Shown here: positions 1 to 8,422 of the stretch, piece by piece
How the letters are laid out: each line of letters opens with the position of its first letter
How positions within the stretch are numbered: the first letter of the stretch is position 1
Assembly (NCBI GenBank): GCA_050633465.1
Contig: JBOEGO010000011.1
Span: 62,001-126,000 of the forward strand
DNA length: 64,000 bases
Direction: 5' to 3'
From: UBA3069 sp050633465
GTDB lineage: Bacteria > Pseudomonadota > Alphaproteobacteria > Rhodobacterales > Rhodobacteraceae
Translations under genes and position numbers: made by a program
The notes under the pieces: generated by a model
Database searches by the model: none
Seen by the model: only the letters and a program-made list of their open reading frames with translations
What the model was told of the DNA's origin: nothing

Positions 1-323
1 CTGGACGCCTTGACCCGTTTGGCCACGCGCAGGCAGAAATCGGGGCTGTCGATCGTGATCAAAACATCGGGTTTTTCCGCCAGAACCGCATCGGCTGTCT
101 GGATCATACGGCGGCGCAATGCGGGGTATTTCGGCAGGATTTCGGCCAGCCCCATAACCGATAATTCATCCATCGGGAACAGGGACTCCATGCCCTCGGC
201 CTGCATCAACGGCCCGCCGACACCGCTAAATTCCACTGGTCCCAGTGATTTCAAACCCGCCATCAGGGCCGCGCCCAACCTGTCGCCCGATGCCTCGCCC
301 GCGATCAGGAAAACCCGCTTCAC
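1..323 (-). CDS. lpxB: Lipid-A-disaccharide synthase, N-terminal part (runs off window)
   Basis: Family role: joins UDP-2,3-diacylglucosamine to lipid X to form the lipid A disaccharide at the inner face of the cytoplasmic membrane. About 107 codons are visible. The frame begins with GTG and reads MKRVFLIAGEASGDRLGAAL, the family's N-terminal Rossmann strand with the GEASGD motif, and further on ITIDSPDFCLRVAKRVK, also typical of LpxB. The GTG start overlaps the lpxI stop in a GTGA junction, which argues for this start and for translational coupling. It is the last visible gene of the envelope cluster; the remaining two thirds or so lie left of the window. Family and start are seen directly; activity is inferred. 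Confidence 0.93.
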   Translation of the reverse strand, partial: MKRVFLIAGEASGDRLGAALMAGLKSLGPVEFSGVGGPLMQAEGMESLFPMDELSVMGLAEILPKYPALRRRMIQTADAVLAEKPDVLITIDSPDFCLRVAKRVKAS

Positions 324-1117
324 AGCTCTTGTGCCATTAGGAAAATGCCAGCGTCCTCAGCGGCTTGGCAGGTGGCGGCGCGGTCCAGTATCATCACGCT
401 TCCGGCCTGAATAACAATGCCCGACAGCCCCGCCCGCACAGCCCCCGCAATGGTATCAGGGCCAATCGCAGGCATATCCACCCGCAGGTCCTGACCACGT
501 TTCGCCGCCTTGACCTGCACCCCCTTGGCACGGCGCAGATGCGGTGCGGTGCGGGCCACACTGTCCAGCATGAAATCGGTGCCCTGCACGGTTTCCACCC
601 CCAGACACAGGCCCGCCGCAACCACCGCGCCCTGTCCCACATCCAGCGGCGACAATGCCAGCAAAATATCGGCGGCGCGGGCGGCATCACTCTGGTCCTG
701 TTGCGATGGCTTTGGCCCCGCCAACAGCCCTGCAGCCGCCACCAGTTCGGGGCATAATTCATGCGCGCCAATCACCGTGAAACCCTGATCCTCGAACACT
801 GAAATCACCAATCGCAGCAGCGCGTCATCGCCGCCCTGCATCGCCGCCATGATGCGCGGGGCCAGTGCCATCATGAACGGATCCAGCTGCACAGGGTCCA
901 GCGGCGGGCGCGACAAACCACCCGCCAGGACCACACGGGTCACCCCTCGCGCGCGCAGATCATCAAACACCGAACCCAGTTTTTCGTAACGATGTTCAAT
1001 AGTTGGCGGGCGCATTTGATGTGCCGACCCGGCAAAAGTCACCACCACAGCATCAGGATGCGCCGCACGCAACACCTGTGGCAATTCACCATCAAAGGCA
1101 AGGATCGCAAGCGTCAT
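320..1117 (-). CDS. lpxI: UDP-2,3-diacylglucosamine diphosphatase LpxI
   Basis: 265 aa, the normal size of LpxI (formerly DUF1009), the enzyme that replaces LpxH in most alphaproteobacteria and hydrolyses UDP-2,3-diacylglucosamine to lipid X and UMP. The N-terminus MTLAILAFDGELP, the segment VVLAGGLSRPPLD and the C-terminal region GPDTIAGAVRAGLSGIVIQAG match the family's two-domain architecture. It lies 3 nt after lpxA and overlaps lpxB by 4 nt, giving the order lpxA-lpxI-lpxB that supplies consecutive steps of lipid A synthesis. It is cytoplasmic or membrane-associated. Nothing unusual was seen. Confidence 0.95.
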   Translation of the reverse strand: MTLAILAFDGELPQVLRAAHPDAVVVTFAGSAHQMRPPTIEHRYEKLGSVFDDLRARGVTRVVLAGGLSRPPLDPVQLDPFMMALAPRIMAAMQGGDDALLRLVISVFEDQGFTVIGAHELCPELVAAAGLLAGPKPSQQDQSDAARAADILLALSPLDVGQGAVVAAGLCLGVETVQGTDFMLDSVARTAPHLRRAKGVQVKAAKRGQDLRVDMPAIGPDTIAGAVRAGLSGIVIQAGSVMILDRAATCQAAEDAGIFLMAQEL

Positions 1118-1120
1118 GGG

Positions 1121-1906
1121 TTATTTCGGGGTCAGGAACGAACGGTCACTCGCACCTGAAATAAAATCTACAATTTGACGGACATAATCGCTGGTTGTTT
1201 CTTCGCCCAAACGGCGCGCCCGTTCCTGAAACGCGCCTTCGCCTTGTGCCAGCATCTGAAACGCGGCCCGCAGCGCGGTGATATCGGCCCGCGCAACGCC
1301 GCGACGTTTCAACCCGACAAGGTTCAAACCGTCCAGATGCCCGCGCGGCGCCTGCACCAACCCATAGGGAATCACATCATTCGCCACCATGGTGACCGCG
1401 CCAATGATCGCGCCCCGCCCGATTCGCACCCATTGATGCACGCCGGACAGGCCGCCGATGATCACGTCATCCTCGATCACACAATGGCCCGCCAGCGCGG
1501 CGTTGTTCACCACGATCACCCGATCGCCCACAATGACATCATGCGCCACATGACAGCCCGCCATGAACAGCCCGTCATCGCCAACGCGGGTCACACCGCC
1601 ACCGCCCTCGGTGCCCGTATTCATGGTGACATGTTCGCGAATCCGGTTGCGCGCACCGATTTCCAAACGGGTTTCTTCGCCTTTAAACTTCAAATCCTGC
1701 GGGATCTCACCAATGCAGGCGAATGAAAAAATCACCGTATCCGCGCCGACAGTGGTATCGCCAGCCACCACCACATGCGATTTCAACTCCACCCCGTCAC
1801 CCAGCCGCACCTTTGGCCCGATGTGGCAAAACGGGCCGATGCGCACGCCCTTGCCCAGCACCGCACCATCCTCGATCACGGCCGAGGGATGGATCAACCC
1901 GCTCAT
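1121..1906 (-). CDS. lpxA: UDP-N-acetylglucosamine O-acyltransferase
   Basis: 261 aa. Family role: transfers a 3-hydroxyacyl chain from ACP to UDP-GlcNAc, the first step of lipid A synthesis. The protein begins MSGLIHPSAVIEDGAVLGKG and shows the left-handed beta-helix hexapeptide pattern over about residues 1-190, with the catalytic histidine segment GCHVAHDVIVG, followed by a helical C-terminal domain. The ATG overlaps the fabZ stop by 4 nt (ATGA), so the fabZ-lpxA pair is probably translationally coupled. fabZ and lpxA compete for the same 3-hydroxyacyl-ACP pool. Confidence 0.96.
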   Translation of the reverse strand: MSGLIHPSAVIEDGAVLGKGVRIGPFCHIGPKVRLGDGVELKSHVVVAGDTTVGADTVIFSFACIGEIPQDLKFKGEETRLEIGARNRIREHVTMNTGTEGGGGVTRVGDDGLFMAGCHVAHDVIVGDRVIVVNNAALAGHCVIEDDVIIGGLSGVHQWVRIGRGAIIGAVTMVANDVIPYGLVQAPRGHLDGLNLVGLKRRGVARADITALRAAFQMLAQGEGAFQERARRLGEETTSDYVRQIVDFISGASDRSFLTPK

Positions 1907-2382
1907 GCGCCCGCCTGCGCCGAGGCGCTCATATCCATCATCGCGGTGAATTCCACCTCACAGGCCATTTCCCCCTCGACCGAGGCAACACCCGCGAATT
2001 TCCACACCTTGCCGCCCGGTTTGCCACGCAGCGTGGCCAGGTTCATTTCCAACACATCGCCCGGCACGACCATGCGGCGGAACTTGGCCTTATCAATCGC
2101 CATGAAATAAACCAGCATGTTTTTATCGGCCATATCCAGCGCAGTGCCGACCATGACGGCCGCGGTTTGCGCCATCGCTTCTACGATGGTGACGCCCGGC
2201 ATGATCGGATTGCCGGGGAAATGCCCCTGAAAATGCGGTTCGTTCATGGTGACATTCTTGATGCCGCGCGCCGATTGATAGCCATCGATATCGACCACCT
2301 TATCGACCAGCAGAAACGGGTAACGATGCGGGATCAACCGCTGGATCAGGTGAATATCGGCGCTCAGCAGCGTATCGGTCAT
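1903..2382 (-). CDS. fabZ: 3-hydroxyacyl-[acyl-carrier-protein] dehydratase FabZ
   Basis: 159 aa. Family role: dehydrates 3-hydroxyacyl-ACP in fatty acid elongation. The hot-dog fold signature is clear: LIPHRYPFLLVDKV, then HFPGNPIMPGV with the catalytic histidine, and the helix VEAMAQTAAV carrying the catalytic glutamate. It sits 84 nt downstream of the Skp/OmpH gene and overlaps lpxA by 4 nt. The C-terminal tail ASAQAGA is slightly longer than in the E. coli enzyme. Confidence 0.96.
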   Translation of the reverse strand: MTDTLLSADIHLIQRLIPHRYPFLLVDKVVDIDGYQSARGIKNVTMNEPHFQGHFPGNPIMPGVTIVEAMAQTAAVMVGTALDMADKNMLVYFMAIDKAKFRRMVVPGDVLEMNLATLRGKPGGKVWKFAGVASVEGEMACEVEFTAMMDMSASAQAGA

Positions 2383-2466
2383 GGGTTATCCTCTGTCTGG
2401 GATCTGCGCCTTTGTCGGGCGCTATTGTTAGACAAATCAGTAGCAACTTGGCCTGTGCTGGGCAAG

Positions 2467-3087
2467 TTACTCCTGCGTGTCCGGCGCATCCGGTGCAGGT
2501 GCCGGATCGGGCAAATCAACATCCGAACCATCGCCGATTTCGGCGTCGATCCGTTCGACGGCCTGGTCGGTGATGTCGATGATATTGGCCGACATGAACA
2601 CGCTGCGCTGCTCGATGATCACGGCGGCGCCGGCCTCTTGCATCATGCTTTCCAACACGGGTCCGGCGGTCACCACGAACTGGCGCTGCGACCGCTCGAT
2701 CCCCTCGTTCAGCTTGCGCGCCTTTTCGGCCTGTTCGGATCGGGTGCGCTGCACCTTTGCATCAAACGCATCGGCCAATGCGCGAAAATCATCCGGCGCC
2801 ATGCCGGGGCGCTGTTCGGTCAGGTCTTTTTCCTCGGCGGCCAGTTCAGCTTCGATGCGGCGGTTTTCAATTTCCAATGCCGCGCCCGCGGCCTGGGCTT
2901 CTTCCGCCACCCGTTTGCCAAAAGCCGAGGCCGAAAACAGCCGGTCACTGTCCACCGTCAACACCGGCGAACGCAACACCGGCTCGCCCAGTGAAAATTC
3001 CTGCGCCTGCGCCGCGCCGCAAATAAAAAACAGGCCCAGCACAACGGCCCGGCCTGTTTTCAATATCCTCAAAGCCCGAAGGCGCAT
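2467..3087 (-). CDS. OmpH/Skp family periplasmic chaperone
   Basis: 206 aa. It starts with a signal peptide (basic MRLRALRILK, hydrophobic core, probable cleavage after AQA at residue 28), so the product is periplasmic. Residues of about 60-150 are charged and helical (EEAQAAGAALEIENRRIEAE, LTEQRPGMAPDDF), the coiled-coil arms of Skp, which hold unfolded outer-membrane proteins on the way to BamA. The C-terminus is acidic and proline-rich (DPAPAPDAPD). Its ATG overlaps the bamA stop (TGATG), so chaperone and assembly machine are coupled. The family is assigned from context and composition rather than from a catalytic motif. Confidence 0.88.
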   Translation of the reverse strand: MRLRALRILKTGRAVVLGLFFICGAAQAQEFSLGEPVLRSPVLTVDSDRLFSASAFGKRVAEEAQAAGAALEIENRRIEAELAAEEKDLTEQRPGMAPDDFRALADAFDAKVQRTRSEQAEKARKLNEGIERSQRQFVVTAGPVLESMMQEAGAAVIIEQRSVFMSANIIDITDQAVERIDAEIGDGSDVDLPDPAPAPDAPDTQE

Positions 3088-5474
3088 CAGAACTGGCTCG
3101 AAATCGTCAGGTTAAAGGTCTGCTCCTGATCCAGCGCCTCTTTTTGCAACGCCTTGGAGAAGTTCAACCGCAGCGGCCCGACCGGAGTTTTCCAGAACAC
3201 CGATACACCGACCACATGGCGCAGGTTGAAATCATCGTAATAAATATCCGATGCCGCCGCGCCGCGGGTGTTGCCAATGTCCCAAACCGTGCCGATGTCA
3301 TAAAACAGACCGCCACGGATGCCCAATTCCTCGGGCAGGCCCAGCGGGAATTCGGCCTCGAATTTTGCGACAACGAACAGGTTACCGCCAAGCGCATCAT
3401 TCACGCCCGTGCCCGCATTATATTCACGCGGGCCGATGCCATCGGGTTCGAACCCGCGCATCACACCATTGCCGATCTGATAGCGATCCACCGACCGGCT
3501 GTCGCCTTTGGTGTAATTCATCGCGCCACCTTCCAACGAGGCGCGCAGGGTGACTTCTTCGTTCAAAATCTTGGTCTGCGCCAATACCTTGGCCTGCGTT
3601 TTCACGAATGTGGTATCGCCACCCACACCCGCAAATTCCTGACCAAAGGTGAACAGAACACCCGCATTCGGGTTCAGACCGGCGCGGCGCGTGTCATAGC
3701 TGTAGTTATAGCCAAGCGAGGAATCGATCACCGAACCATCGGCAATTTCCGCAGAAACAACCGTGCCCGTGGTGCCGCCAGAACTGATCATTTCGTTCTG
3801 CTGCGCCTTGTAATACAGGTTCAAACGGCCGTTTTCCGATACGGGAAACGTGAAACCGGGCGAAAACCGCAGGGTGGTCGTGTCATAGGTGGCGTATTCG
3901 CTTTCGGTTTCCTTATACCCGACATCCAGATCGAATTGCAGGTCACGGCCCAGCAATGCGGGTTCTGAAAATTTCAGCCCGTAAACCTTGTTGTCCTCGC
4001 CACCGGCGATCGACAGGTTCAGCGACTGACCACGCCCAAGGAAGTTCTTCTCGGAAAATTCGACCACCAGGCCCAAACCGCCATTGGTCGAATAGGTGCC
4101 GCCGAACGACAGCGACCCGGTCGAGGCCTCCTCGACTTCGACATCGACAATCACCTGATCCGGGGTCGACCCCTGACGCGCCTGCACATCGGCTTTGCCG
4201 AAATACCCCAGCGCGCGGATGCGTTCGGCGCTTTCACGGATTTCACGCGGGTTGAACGGGTCGCCCTCGGCCACGCGGAACCGGCTGCGCACCACACGGT
4301 CCAGCGTGGTTGTATTGCCTTCGATGTCAATGCGTTCCACGAATACCCGCGGGCCACGGACCAGCGCAAATTCCACATCCAAAGTCAGGTCACGGTCATT
4401 GCGATTGATGCGCGGTTCGACCCGCACAAAATCATACCCCTTGCGGATCGCCAGACGTTCCAGACGGGCGATATTGTTTTCCACGATGGTCGGCGAATAG
4501 ACCCCGCCGGATTTCACCTTCAGTGCCGCCAGAAATTCGTCGGCGTCGACCTCGGCCAGATCAGAAGAAGTGGTGATTTCCCCAAACCGGAACTGCTGCC
4601 CCTCTTGCACGTTAAAGGTCATGAAAAACCCGTCACGCTCTTCGGTCAGTTCGGCATTCACGCCGGTGGTGCGAAAATCGACATAGCCGCGGCTGAAATA
4701 GAAATCGCGCAGCACCTGTTTGTCGAATTCAACGCGGTCCTCGACGAATGTGTCGGATTTGAACAATGCGCGCAGCAGGCCCGCCTGTTTGGTTTCCAGC
4801 ACGCGGCGCAAACGGCTATCGGAATAGGCGCGGTTGCCGACAAAACCGATGCGTTCGATTTCGGTCACGCCACCTTCGAAAATTTCAAACACCAGATCGA
4901 CGCGGTTGTCGCTGCGCCGGATGATACGCGGGGTGACGCGCGCGGCCAAACGGCCCTGCTGCGAATAGGCCTCGGCGATATTGGCGGCGTCGCGTTCGGC
5001 CACGGTGGGCGAAAACACCCGCCGTTCCTGTGATTCAACGGCGGCGGACAGGGCATCGTCTTTCAGGCGGCGGTTGCCCTCGAATGAAATGCGGCTGATG
5101 GTCGGGTATTCGGTGACCTTGATCACCAATTTGCTGCCCTGGGGCACCAATTCGACGGTTTCAAACAGGCCCGACCCCAAAATCGCCTGATAGGCGCTGT
5201 TCAACTGGCCTGCCGACACGGATTGACCACGGGCGATTCCCGCATAAGTCAGGATGGTGCCATCCTCGATCCGTTGGTTTCCGTCGATCTGAACCGAGTT
5301 GAACCGGTAATTTTGCGCCGATGCTGCATCGGGCAGACCGGTGCAAACCATTGCTGTCGCAAGGAAAAGTGCAGAACCACCCAGCCGAAGCCTGTCCTTG
5401 GCTCCAAATTTACGTTGCGCTGCCACTGCCCGTGCTTTCGCGGTGCCGGTCATAGGTTCCATCCCGTCAAACAT
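3087..5474 (-). CDS. bamA: Outer-membrane protein assembly factor BamA
   Basis: 795 aa from the longest start. Family role: inserts beta-barrel proteins into the outer membrane. After an N-terminal extension and signal peptide ending near ASAQNYRFN come five POTRA domains (about residues 54-420, first one NYRFNSVQIDGNQRIEDGTI) and a 16-strand barrel ending LTISSQF with the C-terminal phenylalanine expected of barrel proteins. The conserved barrel segment VRGFEP is present in variant form as VMRGFEPDGIGPREYN. In-frame ATGs at 5462 and 5453 are alternative starts; a putative promoter lies so close to 5474 that a start at 5453 is plausible. The gene is followed directly by the skp-like chaperone gene. 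Confidence 0.96.
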   Translation of the reverse strand: MFDGMEPMTGTAKARAVAAQRKFGAKDRLRLGGSALFLATAMVCTGLPDAASAQNYRFNSVQIDGNQRIEDGTILTYAGIARGQSVSAGQLNSAYQAILGSGLFETVELVPQGSKLVIKVTEYPTISRISFEGNRRLKDDALSAAVESQERRVFSPTVAERDAANIAEAYSQQGRLAARVTPRIIRRSDNRVDLVFEIFEGGVTEIERIGFVGNRAYSDSRLRRVLETKQAGLLRALFKSDTFVEDRVEFDKQVLRDFYFSRGYVDFRTTGVNAELTEERDGFFMTFNVQEGQQFRFGEITTSSDLAEVDADEFLAALKVKSGGVYSPTIVENNIARLERLAIRKGYDFVRVEPRINRNDRDLTLDVEFALVRGPRVFVERIDIEGNTTTLDRVVRSRFRVAEGDPFNPREIRESAERIRALGYFGKADVQARQGSTPDQVIVDVEVEEASTGSLSFGGTYSTNGGLGLVVEFSEKNFLGRGQSLNLSIAGGEDNKVYGLKFSEPALLGRDLQFDLDVGYKETESEYATYDTTTLRFSPGFTFPVSENGRLNLYYKAQQNEMISSGGTTGTVVSAEIADGSVIDSSLGYNYSYDTRRAGLNPNAGVLFTFGQEFAGVGGDTTFVKTQAKVLAQTKILNEEVTLRASLEGGAMNYTKGDSRSVDRYQIGNGVMRGFEPDGIGPREYNAGTGVNDALGGNLFVVAKFEAEFPLGLPEELGIRGGLFYDIGTVWDIGNTRGAAASDIYYDDFNLRHVVGVSVFWKTPVGPLRLNFSKALQKEALDQEQTFNLTISSQF

Positions 5475-5487
5475 TCTTATTCACGTC

Positions 5488-5516
5488 TGACTAACTGGAA
5501 TGCCCATTGTTGTCAA
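5488..5516 (-). promoter_or_regulatory. Putative sigma-70-type promoter of bamA
   Basis: On the minus strand a perfect -35 TTGACA (5511-5516) is followed by a 17-nt spacer and a weak -10 TAGTCA (5488-5493). Transcription would start only about 6 nt before the ATG at 5474, which favours a bamA start at 5462 or 5453. It is a pattern match only. Confidence 0.4.
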
Positions 5517-5641
5517 AACAACATCGTGGTGCAAACGCACCCCCCGCCACCATATGCGGCGGATAAATACCACTATCGGGGCGGATAGGGATTATCGGAA
5601 AAAACCGGCGAAAACCCGCCAACGGCGGCGCGACAGGCCAA

Positions 5642-5767
5642 TCAGATCAGGCGCAGCCAGGTGCTCAGCGCCAGTGCGGCCCAGATCGCACCAATCATGA
5701 ACAGCCGGTCCCAGTTCAGGATCAGCAACAGACCAAGTCCGCGGGTTCCATTTTGAATCGTTTGCAT
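5642..5767 (-). CDS. 41-aa single-pass membrane micro-protein between rseP and bamA
   Basis: A short frame of 41 codons starting MQTIQNGTRGLGLLLILNWD and ending ALALSTWLRLI. The protein is hydrophobic, with one membrane-spanning stretch at about residues 24-38 and possibly a second at 11-18. Codon third positions in the second half are mostly G or C, as in the neighbouring real genes, which supports coding. It lies between rseP and bamA on the same strand. From memory, short proteins with a very similar N-terminus occur at this locus in other Rhodobacteraceae; this could not be checked here. Function is unknown; a link to the sigma-E/RseP-BamA envelope system is only positional. Confidence 0.7.
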   Translation of the reverse strand: MQTIQNGTRGLGLLLILNWDRLFMIGAIWAALALSTWLRLI

Positions 5768-5884
5768 GGGTCAGGCTCTTTATCAGCTTTACGGTGACAA
5801 TTTGTTAATACCTGATCATGGCACAAATGGGGCAGAACAGAAAATATCCTGCCCTGCCCCATGCTGATTTCGAAACAATCGGTT

Positions 5885-7225
5885 CTAGCAGAACAGATCG
5901 TTGAACAATGCGAACAACATCAGCCCCAGCACCAGAAACAACCCGATCGAGGTCAGAATGCGCAGCGCCGTTTCGCTGGGCGGGCGGCCTGCCACGGCCT
6001 CGTAGGCGTAAAACGCCAGATGCCCGCCATCCAGAACCGGCACGGGGAACAGGTTCAACATGCCCACCGCCACCGACAACACCCCGATGAATTGCAAAAA
6101 CGATCCTGCCCCCTGGCTGGCCATCTGGCCCGAAACCTGCGCAATGCCCACCGGACCCGACATATTGCAGGTGCTGATCGCGCCCGTAATCATGTGCCAC
6201 AGGCCGGAAAATGACCCTGAAATGATGTTCCACACGTTGCTAACGCCCATCCACAGCGCCGACCCGATGCCCGGCGTGGTGGTTTCGGGTTCGAAAAACA
6301 GCCCGCCATAAATGCCCATGCGCCATTTGGTGCGAAACCCGCCTGCGGGGTCGGGTTCATCCACCTTGCGCGGGGCCAGCGTGAATTTCAGCATCTCGCC
6401 ATCGCGCCAGACATCCAGCAAAACCGGCGCGCCCTGCACTGCGATCACCACATCCTGCACGTCGCGCAGCGCATTGACCGGCGCGCCATTGGCCGCCGTG
6501 ATCACATCGCCCACCTTCAGGTCGATATCCGCCGCGGCGGATTGCGGCACCAGCCCCTCGATCCGCGCGACCAATGGGAATGGTCCCTTTACGACCATCT
6601 CGGTCCCGTCGCGGCGAATGGCGTAATCCAATCTGTCCTGCACCGGAAGATCACGCACCAAGCCGTTGAATTGTCCGTCATAATATTCGGGGATCGCCAC
6701 GCCGTTGATCCCCAGAATCTCGTCGCCCTCGCGCAGTTCGATCTGTTGTGGCATCGGGTGGATGCGCCCCACGGTCAGCGGTTCACTGACAACGCCCTGC
6801 ACCATATCCATCGCGAAAAAGATGATGATCGCCGAAATGAAATTGAACACAGGCCCCGCCGCCACCGTGGCCGTGCGCGCCCATAGCGGCGCACCGGCCA
6901 TGGTCTGGCGGCGCTCCTCCGGGGTCATTTCCGCAATCGCTTCGCCGTCGGCATTGGCCGATGCCGCATCGGCGTCACCCTTGAACCGCACGTAACCACC
7001 CAGCGGCAACAACGCCACCTGCCAGACCGTGCCGCGCCGGTCGACCCGCGAAATCAACCGCGGCCCAAAGCCCAGCGAGAATACCTCGGCATGGATGCCC
7101 GACCAGCGCCCGACAATGTAATGCCCGTATTCATGGATCGCCACGATCACCGAAAGCGCCACAATAAAGGCAAGGATGATCCAGATCAGCCCCCCAAGCG
7201 AAGGCAACATGCCGAAAATATCCAA
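5885..7225 (-). CDS. rseP: Site-2 zinc metalloprotease RseP
   Basis: 446 aa. Family role: intramembrane cleavage of anti-sigma factors in the envelope stress response. The N-terminal membrane helix carries the zinc motif HEYGH (residues 31-35); the third ligand lies in the C-terminal NLFPVPVLDGGH motif, followed by a last membrane helix. Two PDZ-like domains sit between (about residues 130-290: GEDEILGINGVAIPEYY-like and LKVGDVITAANGAPVNAL). It is 18 nt downstream of dxr in the cluster. Confidence 0.95.
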   Translation of the reverse strand: MDIFGMLPSLGGLIWIILAFIVALSVIVAIHEYGHYIVGRWSGIHAEVFSLGFGPRLISRVDRRGTVWQVALLPLGGYVRFKGDADAASANADGEAIAEMTPEERRQTMAGAPLWARTATVAAGPVFNFISAIIIFFAMDMVQGVVSEPLTVGRIHPMPQQIELREGDEILGINGVAIPEYYDGQFNGLVRDLPVQDRLDYAIRRDGTEMVVKGPFPLVARIEGLVPQSAAADIDLKVGDVITAANGAPVNALRDVQDVVIAVQGAPVLLDVWRDGEMLKFTLAPRKVDEPDPAGGFRTKWRMGIYGGLFFEPETTTPGIGSALWMGVSNVWNIISGSFSGLWHMITGAISTCNMSGPVGIAQVSGQMASQGAGSFLQFIGVLSVAVGMLNLFPVPVLDGGHLAFYAYEAVAGRPPSETALRILTSIGLFLVLGLMLFALFNDLFC

Positions 7226-7243
7226 AAGTCCAGATCCTGTTTT

Positions 7244-8422
7244 TTAACTGCGTGCGGTGGTGGCCATCATTGCCTCGCGGGCCATGACCCGCGCCAGATG
7301 GTCCGTTTGGGTGACGTTATCAAGGGTAAAGGCGGCGTTAATAAGGCCAGAGTCCACTGACATTTGCGTCAGCACCCGTTCGACAACATCCGCCATGTCC
7401 AGAAACCCGATGCGCCCGTCGATGAATGCATCCAGTGCGATTTCCTTGGCCGCGTTGAAAATAGTGCCCGACATGCCGCCCTGATCCATCACCACGCGGG
7501 CCAGCCGCAACGCAGGGTATCGCGCCTCGTCGGCCTCGCGAAATGTCAGTGCGCCGATGCGCGCCAGATCCAGCCGCTCCACCGGCAATGCGCGCCGTTC
7601 GGGCCAGTGCAGCGCATAGCCGATGGCGTGGCGCATGTCGGATGCGCCCAGATGCGCCATCAACGCGCCGTCATTGAAACCCACCATGGCATGGATCAGG
7701 GATTCAGGATGAACCAGCGTTTCGATCATCGCCGGGTCAACGGCGAAATATTCCTTGGTTTCAATCAGTTCCAAGGCTTTGTTAAACATGGATGCGCTGT
7801 CGATTGTGATGCGCTGGCCCATGTCCCAATTGGGGTGGTTCGATGCCTCGGCCACGGTGGCCTTTGCCAGACGCTCCAGCGGCCAGTCGCGAAACGCGCC
7901 GCCCGATGCGGTGATGATGATGCGTTCAACCGCGGCCATATCCTCGCCAACCAAGGCCTGAAACACAGCCGAATGTTCGCTGTCCACCGGCAGGATGCGG
8001 GCGTTGTTTTCGGCGGCGGTGCCCATCAGCAACGGCCCCGCCGTGACCAGCGATTCCTTGTTGGCCAGCGCCAGCGTCGCCCCTTGTTCCAACGCGACCA
8101 ACCCCGGTTTCAACCCCGCCGCGCCGACGATGGCCGACATCACCCAATCGGCAGGGCGGCTTGCGGCCTCGGCCAATGCGCCCTGCCCTGCGGCGGCTTT
8201 GACCCCGCTGCCCGACAATGCATCACGCAGCGCAGGCAGCAAATCCTCGTCCGCAGTCACCGCCAGATCGGCGCGCAGCGCAATGGCATCCGCCGCCAGC
8301 CGTGCAATATTCTGCCCGCCGGTCAGGGCGACCACATCATATTCATCCGGCGCACGTGCGATCAGATCCAGCGTGTTCTGCCCGATCGACCCTGTCGCGC
8401 CAAAAACCGAAACCCGCCTCAC
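7244..8422 (-). CDS. dxr: 1-deoxy-D-xylulose 5-phosphate reductoisomerase
   Basis: 392 aa. Family role: NADPH-dependent conversion of DXP to MEP, the committed step of the non-mevalonate isoprenoid pathway; ispG at 40837-41964 belongs to the same pathway. The protein begins with the nucleotide-binding loop VSVFGATGSIGQNTL; LPVDSEHSAVFQAL and ASGGAFRDWPLE are the metal and substrate segments. The start chosen is the GTG that overlaps the cdsA stop (GTGA), giving the standard family length; an open frame continues upstream but is an antisense-like run through cdsA. Confidence 0.95.
   Translation of the reverse strand: MRRVSVFGATGSIGQNTLDLIARAPDEYDVVALTGGQNIARLAADAIALRADLAVTADEDLLPALRDALSGSGVKAAAGQGALAEAASRPADWVMSAIVGAAGLKPGLVALEQGATLALANKESLVTAGPLLMGTAAENNARILPVDSEHSAVFQALVGEDMAAVERIIITASGGAFRDWPLERLAKATVAEASNHPNWDMGQRITIDSASMFNKALELIETKEYFAVDPAMIETLVHPESLIHAMVGFNDGALMAHLGASDMRHAIGYALHWPERRALPVERLDLARIGALTFREADEARYPALRLARVVMDQGGMSGTIFNAAKEIALDAFIDGRIGFLDMADVVERVLTQMSVDSGLINAAFTLDNVTQTDHLARVMAREAMMATTARS

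Noticed and set aside
1723..2994. 423-aa plus-strand open frame over lpxA, fabZ and the skp-like gene
   Set aside because: Antisense shadow crossing three well-supported genes.
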